From: Fodinicola feengrottensis
GTDB taxonomy: Bacteria > Actinomycetota > Actinomycetes > Mycobacteriales > HKI-0501
Length of the DNA: 64,000 nucleotides
Reading direction: 5' to 3'
NCBI RefSeq assembly: GCF_010993775.1
Contig: NZ_WOTO01000018.1
Coordinates: 1-64,000 of the forward strand
Below the pieces are notes generated by a model. That model was not told the origin of the DNA. It worked only from the letters and a program-made list of their open reading frames with translations, and did not search any database. The position numbers and the translations under genes are program-made. Of the stretch, positions 57,216 to 64,000 are shown piece by piece (the first letter of the stretch is position 1; the number at the start of each line of letters is the position of its first letter).

Positions 57216-59834
57216 TCTTCGAGCAGCGCGGCTAGTTCCTCGCGGTTGCGGGTGCCGAGCTTGACGTAACCGGAGTAGAGGTGGTTTTCCACCGTACGAC
57301 GGGAAACCGACAGCTTTTCGGCGATTTGCTGGTTGGTCAGGCCGGCTGCCGCCAACCGGGCGATCTGCCTTTCCCGGGCCGTCAGCGTGGGCGTCGAAAC
57401 GGCGGTCAAGGCCGGAGTTTTGGCGCCCTGACAGGCATCGGCGAGGGTGCCGGCCGGCCCGGCCTGCGGCGGCCTGTCCGGACCGGGTGTCGGAGACCGC
57501 CCGAAAGGCCGCGGCCGACTGGGTCATCGCCTCCGCCGCGTGCAGCATCATGCCTAGGCCGGCGAACCGGTCGGACACCGCGCCGAGCGCCACGGCGTCG
57601 CCGGCCAGGAGGGCGGTCGCGTGGTCGGCGTAAATGGCCGGGCAGGGGCCTTCTGCCCAGGTGGCGAGCTCGGCCAGCCGGGCGGCGGCGCGGTCGGCGG
57701 CGCCGAGCCGGACCAGGTCGTGCAGGGCGATCAGCTCGAAGCTGGTGGCCGAGCAGTCGCGGGCCCGCTCGGCGGCCCGCAGGCCCAGTCGTACGGACTG
57801 GTCGTGCTTGCCGCCAGCGGCGGCGACCCAGGGCAGCGCGATCTCCAGCCACAGCCCGTGCACCCGCCACGCCGGCAGCGCCCGCTGCCGGGCCTCGGCG
57901 GCCAGCTCGGCGGCCGTCTTGTGGTCGCCCCGCAGGGCAGCGGTGTGCGCGGCCTCGGCGAGGCACACCGCATCCATCCAGCCGCGATGCCGCACTGCGC
58001 CGGACCACCGGGATCGCCGGCTGCAGGGCCTGCCAAGCGTCCTCGACGCGGCCCTGCAGCCGGTACGCCTGCGCGCCAGCTACCCCGTACCCGATCAGTC
58101 CGAGGTCCCAGCCGGGCCAGCGCCGGGCGGCCTGCTCAGCCGCCGCCCACGGTCGGCGCGGTGTTCCCGACGAACTGCTGCGCCCAGGCCCTGGCCAGCT
58201 CGTACGCGGGCAGCGCCCACGGTATCTGCGGGTCGGTGCCACCGCGCGGCGCGCATCGATCAAGCACCGCGAGACTGCTCAGCGGCCGGCCGGCGACGGC
58301 CAGCGCGGACGCGTAGCCGACGTCCAGTTGCGTACGCAACGGCTGCCGCTCCAGGCCGGCCGCGATCGCCGCCTCGCCCGCCCGCTCGACGACCGCCGGC
58401 AGCCGGGCGGCGACGAAGTCGATGGCCGTACGCAGCACGGTGATCCGCTCAACGGACTCGCGGTCGGTGGCGGTCTTCTCCAGATCGGCCAGCAACTCCT
58501 GTGCCTGGTCGGCGCGGCCAAGCCCCATCGCCAGGTTCTGCACCCGCGGGAAGGCCAGCGCTGCACGAGCCGCCGGATCCAGCCCTGGCCACAGATCGGT
58601 CAGCAGCTCCTCGGCCTCGGCCGGCCGCAGGTCCAGCAGCAGACTCTCCACCAGAGTGCTGCCGGCGGTGGTCGCACCGGCCGCCAACGCGGCCCGGGAC
58701 AGCTGCTGCGTGAGCGGCAGGTCGAAGGCCGCGTACGCCTGCCGGGCGGCTCTGACCAGCAGGTCCGCCGGAGCCTGCTCGCCGGCCGCCAACAGCCAGC
58801 TCGCGATCCGCACGCTGTCGTCGCTGCGCCGGGCGCCGGTGGCGATGCACGCCGCGGCCAGCTCCCGCATCCGTTGGTACGCCCGCGGCTGCGGGCAGCG
58901 AGCCCGCAAAGCGTCCGAATAGACCGGGTGCGCCAGCCGGATGGTGGTCCGCCGGCCGTTCTGGAGGACTCGGATCAGACCGCGTTCTTCCAGGTCCTCG
59001 AGCACGCGTACGGGCACAGCGGCCTGCAGAAACGGGGCGCCGAGCGGTTCGCCGAAGGCCAGCAGCTCCATCGCGGTCTGCTCGTGGTCGGTCAGCCGGC
59101 CGATCCGCTGCGCCATCAGCTCGGCCAGCCGCGGCCCGGGGGCGGGCCGACCGTACAGCGTCCAGACGCCGTCCTTCTCGGCCAGATCGCCGGTGCTCAG
59201 CGCGTTGCGGAGCATCTCGGTGAGCAGGAACAGGTTGCCGTCGGTGGCCTGCCAGAACCGGTCCGCGGTGCCGGCGTCCGGCGGCCCGCCGAGCAGCCCA
59301 GCGCGAGCGCGCCGCGGATGCCGTCCCTGGCCAGCGGCCCGAGCTCCATCCGCAGCAGCAGGTCGCTGTGCAGGATCCCGGCCACCGGACCGGCCGTCGC
59401 GTCCTCTCGTACGGCAGCAGCAGCACCGCGCCGCGGCGATGTCGTACGACCTGCTCGACCACCGCCGCCGACGCGTCATCGAGCAGGTGCGCGTCGTCAA
59501 TCGCCAGCACCAGCCGCCGGTCGCCGGCCCGCTCGGCCAGCCGGTCGGTGACCTCCCGCATCAGCGCGCCAGCCGCCGGGCGCGCTGGATCCAGCGGCAC
59601 CAGCGCTGCGAAAACGCCCAGCGGGATGGCCCGCGCGGAGGTGCTGCCGTACGCCCGCACCACCTCGTACCCAGCAGCGCTCAGCTGGCCGGCGGCCTCG
59701 GCGAGCAGCCGGCTCTTCCCGATCCCGGCCGGCCCGACGAGCACCGCGCCACCGCCGGCCACGCTCTTTTGGAGCCGTACGAGCTCGTCCTTCCGCCCCA
59801 CGAACGGCAGCTCGCCGGCGCCGGATGGAGTCAT
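57212..59834 (-). CDS. LuxR-family ATPase (LAL) regulator 1 (frame-disrupted)
   Basis: About 870 residues. The N-terminal AAA/STAND ATPase begins LPFVGRKDELVRLQ, Walker A GPAGIGKSRLLAE, Walker B LVLAIDDAHLLDD. The middle has FLLTEMLRNAL, LAELMAQRIGRLTDHEQ and TPR-like helices (AARQAYAAFDLPLTQQL onward). The C-terminal LuxR helix-turn-helix is LTARERQIARLAAAGLTNQQ then SVSRRTVENHLYSGYVKLG. Breaks lie near 59400, 59300, 58135, 57990 and 57410. LAL proteins respond to unknown inducers and often sit in regulatory clusters. A paralogue lies next to it. Confidence 0.83.
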
Positions 59835-59910
59835 GATCTGCAGCGTAATCGGCGCCGATCCTGCCCGACCGGGCAGCTACCCAGGTGCGAAAAGGCAGCT
59901 GACCCCATTG

Positions 59911-62498
59911 TTATGAGCAAGCCGGCGGTGCGAGGCGGGCGGGCAGGTCCGCGCGGGTGCCGCCGAGCTTGGCGTAGCCGGCCTGCGGTGTTTTTCCACT
60001 GTACGGCGGGAAAGCGCCAGCCGGTCGGCGATCTGCTGATTGGTCAGGCCGGTGGCCGCCAGCCGGGCCACGTCCAGCTCTCGGCGAGTCAGCGTCGGCG
60101 CGGTGGCGAGCAGCAGAGCGGGCGTACGGGCGCCTTGGGCAACACGCCGCGAGCCGGGCTGCGATCGCTTGGTAGTCGTGGGACCCGGCCGACTGCCGGT
60201 GCAGTTGCGCGGCCTGCGCCGCCGCCTCCGCCGCGTAGAGCGCCAGTCCGAGCGCGGTAAGTCGCTCCGACACCGCGATGAGTGCGGCCGCGTCGCCGTC
60301 GACCGATGCCCGCGCGTGGTCGGCGTAGAGCCGCGGACAGGGTCCCTCCGCACTCGCTGCCAGCCGGTCCAGCTCGTCGGCCGCCATTCGCGGCTCGCCC
60401 AGCCGGACCAGGTCGTAGAGGGCGTCGATCTGGAAGCCGACGGCGCCCAGAGCGCTGGTCTCCTCGACCGTACGCACCGAAAGTTCCACCCGCGCGGGCC
60501 GTGTCGCCGCCGGCCACCGCCACCCAGGGCCGGGCCAGGTCCAGCCAGAACGCGGCCCCGCGCCAGCCGGGCACCGCGCGCTCCTCGCAGTGCGCGAGCA
60601 GCGCGGCGGCCCGGTCCGCGTCGCCTAGCAACGCGGCGGCATGGGCGGCTTCGGCGAGGCACGCCACGTGCGCCTCCCATGCGTCCGAGACGCGCAGAAC
60701 CGCCAGTGCTGGCCGCAAAATCTGGTCCGCATCTCTGCGACCGCGCCAGTCAGCCGGAGCGCCGCCGCGGCCATCGCGCCGAACGCGATGGTGCCGAAAT
60801 CCCAGTCGAGCCACCGATCCAGGGCGGCTTGGGCAGTCCGCCGGGCCGTCGCCGGCTGGCCCAGCCGCAGCTGCGCCCGGATCCGGATGAGCTGCCTGGA
60901 CGGACCGACCGGCATCTCGGCGCTGACCTGCGGAGCCCGGCGTTCCAGCTCGGTCAACACTTTCAGCGCCCGCTCGGGCTTTCCCACCCCGGTAAGGCAA
61001 TCCGCGTAAGCATTGCTGGTCAGCGCGTACGCCGGCCCTGGTTCAGCAGCGCCGGCCAGCAGCGGTTCGGCGGTGCTGATCGCGGTCGGATAGTCACCGG
61101 TCATGTAGGCGGCGCCGAACCACAGCGACCCGAGCTGGAACACCAGAGCTGGATCGGTCGCGTACGGCTCAGCCTCGGTCACCAGCAGCAGGGCGTCCGC
61201 CGGCCGGGCCAGCCCGACCTGCAGGTTGAAGCCGCGAGTGAGGGTCAGTGCGAGCCGGTCGGCCGGCCCGAGGCCTGGCCAGAGATCGGCCAGCAGCCGC
61301 TCGGCGTGGTCGGCCTGCAGGTCGAAAAGCATCGCCGCCGCCAGCGTCACCACGGCTTCCACGCCCGGCCGGTCCGCCAGCGCCCGGCGGGCCAGCCGCT
61401 GGGCGAGCGCAAGGTCGGAGGCGCCGTACGCCTGCCGGGCGGCCTCGGCGAACACCTCGGCCGGCGCCGGTTCGCCGCTGTCCAGCGACCACACACCGCC
61501 ATCCGAAGCACGTCACCGCGTCGGTTCGCGCCGGCCGCGCGGACCTGCTCGGCGAGTTCCCGCCGCAGCCGGTTCGCCCGCAGGGTGCCCAGCTCGGCAC
61601 GTACGGTCTCGCCGTAAAGCGGATGCGCCAGCCAGACCTGCTCACGCTGGCCGTCTTGCGCCACGCGCACCAGGCCACGCCGCTCCAAAGTCCGCGGCAG
61701 GTCGCCGGCGGCAAGCGCTGGCACGCTCAATGGCTCGCCGATGCTGAGCATCTCCAGCACCCCGCGCTCAGCCTCGGACAACCCACCCATCTGGCTTCTG
61801 ACCAGGTCGTTCAGTCGGGCGGACAGGGCCAGCCCGCCGTCCCACCGCCAACGGCCGGCCCGCCTTTGGAGCGCACCACCGGCCCGGCGGCGGCGGCCGC
61901 CAGCTCGCGGACCAGCAGCGGGTTGCCGTCGCTGGCGTGCCAGATCCGGTCGGCGGTGGCTTGCTCGACCGGCCCGTCGAGCGTACGTTTCCAGCAGCTC
62001 AGTGGTCTGGTCAGGAGGCAATGGCCGGAGATCCAGCCTGGTTAACGTGTCGTCGAAGGCCGCCTCACCGTCTGTTCGTACCGTCAGCAACACCGCGACT
62101 TCCCCGCGCCGTACGAGCTCGTCGACCACGGTCGCCGACGCGCTGTCGAGCAACTGCGCGTCGTCGACGGCCACCACGATCCGCCGGTCGGTGGCCACCA
62201 GCGCGGCTGTGAGTTCGTCGACCAGCAGCCGTACGGCCGCACCGCCCTCTGCTCGCAACGCCCGCTCCGGCAGCAGCGCGGCGAAGGCTCCCAGCGGAAT
62301 CCCAGCTGCCGCATGTGTCCCGTACGCCCGATGCACGGTGAACTGGGCCAAATCCAGCCGATCGACAATTTCGCTGACCAGCCTGGTTTTCCCCACCCCC
62401 GCCCCCGCCGGACCCGCGACAACCGCACCGCCGTGGTCGAGGCTGGCCCGTACGGCCGCGATCTCCTTCGCCCGCCCCACAAACGGCAGTTGACCCAT
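59911..62498 (-). CDS. LuxR-family ATPase (LAL) regulator 2 (frame-disrupted)
   Basis: About 860 residues, homologous to LAL 1. It begins MGQLPFVGRAKEIAAVRAS; Walker A is GPAGAGVGKTRLVSE, Walker B IVVAVDDAQLLDS. Middle: LNDLVRSQMGGLSEAERGVLE, EAARQAYGASDLALAQRLA and a long TPR-like region. The C-terminal helix-turn-helix is LTRRELDVARLAATGLTNQQ then LALSRRTVEK, ending YAKLGGTRADLPARLAPPACS in another frame. Several frame breaks (around 61870-61980, 61500, 60720, 60490, 59985). Confidence 0.83.
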
Positions 62499-62560
62499 CC
62501 ACGAACCCTACCCACGCCCACGCCTTGATTTCGCGAGATTTGGTGGTTCGTCTCAGTGGA

Positions 62561-63795
62561 TCACTGATAGGGCGGCGCAGGCGGGAAATGTCCTCCGTAC
62601 GGACCTGGAGGCGGTTGTCGGTGTCGGCGGCTGAGCAGGACGACGATGAGAATGACGATGGCGAGGACGACGATGAGGCAGATCCCGGCGCCGATGAGCC
62701 AGGGGATGAGGTTGGGGCCGGGGTTGTCGTTGTTGCCGCTCGTTGGTTGACCGCTACTACCGGTTGCTGTCGAGGGCGTCGTCGTTGGCGTACCGCCGCC
62801 GAGTGGGTTTGTGGTGACGGTGGGTACATCTTCAGTCAGTGCCCGGTAGGGAGCCACCGTACCGAATCCGAGGTAGATGCTGCGTTTTTTGTCGGATGGT
62901 GGAACAGCGGTTTTGATGAGCCGATTGATGACGTTGTTCGCGTCCATGGAAGGAAACTTCGCCCGAATCAACGCCACACACCCCGACACAATCGCCGTCG
63001 CTGAACTTGTGCCAGATGGTTGAGCATAACCAGTGGCATAGACTCGACTGGGTACGGGCGCCACGACGTCCACGGCTGGCGCTGAAATGGCAACTTGCGG
63101 GCCGTATGCGGATCCGCTCCAGAAGTTTCCCTTCTTGTCGGCGCCGGATACTGCGACTACACCCGGTAGCCCCGCAAGAACGCTGACTGCCGTTCCGGTT
63201 TGGTCGACGTTCCCCGCGGCGGCAACAATGACGATATTTCTGTTCTGGGCATACTGAACCGCAGCTGCGATGGCCGGCGCTAGTCGACCGTTCTCACCTA
63301 GTGAGAGGTTGACCACGTTTGCGCCGTTGTCGGCCGCCCATCGAATTGCCTGCGCGAGGTCTTGATCAGAGTACTTTTCCGGGACGGCTATGGGGAGGAT
63401 TTTCGCTGCTGGGGCGATGCCGAGTTCTACGCTCGTGCTCGTGCCGGTGCCTGCGATGGTTCCTGCCATCGCTGTTCCGTGGTTGGCTTGGCGCTCGTGT
63501 CGACTGTGCCGTTCGGGCTTTGCGGGATTCCGAACTGCGTTCCTTGCAGGACCTGCCCTTTGAGAGCGGGTACGGTGGCATCGACCCCGCCGTCGATGAC
63601 GGCAACGGTTATCCCTTGGCCGCGGCTGATTGTTTGGCTTTGGGGGACACGCAGAGCCGTGAGGTACCATTGCCCGGCTTGAACGTCGGCGGCCACTGCC
63701 GGCGACGCTGTACCAGTGAGGAATAGGACTGCGAGAGCAGCGGCGGTTGCTGAGACCAGGTTCCTCCGCCAGCTAGATACGTTATGCAATGACAA
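62561..63795 (-). CDS. mycosin-like membrane-anchored subtilase (frame-disrupted)
   Basis: About 410 residues. The leader SWRRNLVSATAAALAVLFL is followed by a subtilisin domain with Asp in ITVAVIDGGVDATV, His in NHGTAMAGTIAGTG and Ser in PSGTSSATAIVSG, and oxyanion Asn in VAAAGNVDQTG. A Thr/Pro-rich linker, one helix (LIVVLAIVILIVVLL) and a Pro/Tyr-rich tail end the protein. This layout is that of type VII secretion mycosins, though no ESX genes are nearby. The frame breaks near 63485. The TTG at 63795 is a likely start. Its sequence looks lower in GC than the flanking LAL DNA. Confidence 0.83.
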
Positions 63796-63858
63796 CCCGA
63801 CGGCCTCTTGCGGTGGTGTTGGTGTGGTGGCCAATTGCGTGTTCACCGGCCAAGAACC

Positions 63859-64000
63859 GGAGGCGCCGTACGCCTGCCGGGCGGCCTCCGCCAACAGCTC
63901 CGCCGGCGAGTTGCTGTCCAGCAGCCACCCCGCTGTCCGTAGGACGTCGCCCCGGCGCCGGCCGCCGGCCGCGCTGACATCGTCGGCTAGCTCCCGCCGC
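63859..64000 (-). pseudogene. fragment of a third LAL regulator, in frame with the subtilase leader
   Basis: The minus strand here encodes RRELADDVSAAGGRRRGDV then SPAELLAEAARQAYGAS, closely matching residues of the middle region of LAL 2 (RRELAEQVRAAG, EVFAEAARQAYGAS). Homology stops at the YGAS motif. The frame then continues without a stop into the subtilase leader (GSWPVNTQ...). The C-terminal half of this LAL gene is absent, so it is a truncated copy whose N-terminal half lies beyond the window. Confidence 0.75.

Noticed and set aside
63427..63894. Taking the protease start at 63894 with the AEAARQAYGAS prefix
   Set aside because: That prefix is LAL-derived sequence; the signal peptide begins after the TTG near 63795.

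Overview
The window is high-GC DNA from an actinomycete that is probably not a mycobacterium. The signs are c-di-AMP (ydaO-type) riboswitches ahead of NlpC/P60 hydrolases, a BldC-type regulator, CsoR/CopA, LuxR-family ATPase (LAL) regulators, a full set of menaquinone genes, and heavy use of the word cgtacg. The order hemL - histidine phosphatase - thioredoxin-like - ccdA - resB - ccsA, followed at a distance by menA, menE, menB, menC, menD and ubiE, is the same backbone as the Rv0524-Rv0558 interval of Mycobacterium tuberculosis, here spread out by lineage-specific insertions.

Layout: (1) 129-4817, minus strand: a duplicated cassette of very Cys-rich RlpA/barwin-like (double-psi beta-barrel) proteins, Tat-signal DUF5666-like proteins and MauE/DoxX-like redox membrane proteins. 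I regard this as the least explained system here. (2) 5005-10984: hemL and the system II cytochrome c maturation operon. (3) 11101-13794: copper resistance (csoR-copZ-copA). (4) 14-18 kb: a P450, two small membrane proteins and a two-component system. (5) 18-24 kb: three NlpC/P60 hydrolases (two under c-di-AMP riboswitches), a BldC-like/lipoprotein reading frame and an Lrp regulator. (6) 24-30.7 kb: DUF4229, a glutamate-synthase-like FMN protein, YCII, a HelD/HelR-like helicase, menA and small membrane proteins. (7) 31-35.4 kb: two-component system, DUF4097-like protein and an HtrA protease. (8) 35.8-43.7 kb: a tightly coupled FMO / hydroxyacid oxidase / P450-like / MFS operon, divergent from an OmpR-type two-component system. 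(9) 43.8-55.7 kb: menE, vapBC, menB, menC, menD, surface proteins, a repeat-rich stretch, menF and ubiE. (10) 55.8-64 kb: TetR, VOC protein, two large LAL regulators, a mycosin-like protease and a fragment of a third LAL gene.

Many genes, including most of the menaquinone pathway and hemL, are broken by 1-2 base indels at homopolymers or dinucleotide repeats. The reading frame resumes immediately, so I treat these as probable consensus errors and give whole-gene spans with the break noted. Intact genes include resB, the Tat/DUF5666-1 protein, MauE-2, two of the three Cys-rich proteins, csoR, htrA, the MFS transporter, vapBC, two response regulators, TetR and ubiE.

Functionally the core is respiratory: heme synthesis, cytochrome c assembly and menaquinone synthesis, with copper homeostasis alongside. 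Around it lie cell-wall hydrolases under c-di-AMP control and several envelope sensing modules. Long palindromes or repeated elements occupy nearly every convergent intergenic gap wider than about 25 bp. No tRNA, rRNA, CRISPR array or complete insertion sequence was recognised.
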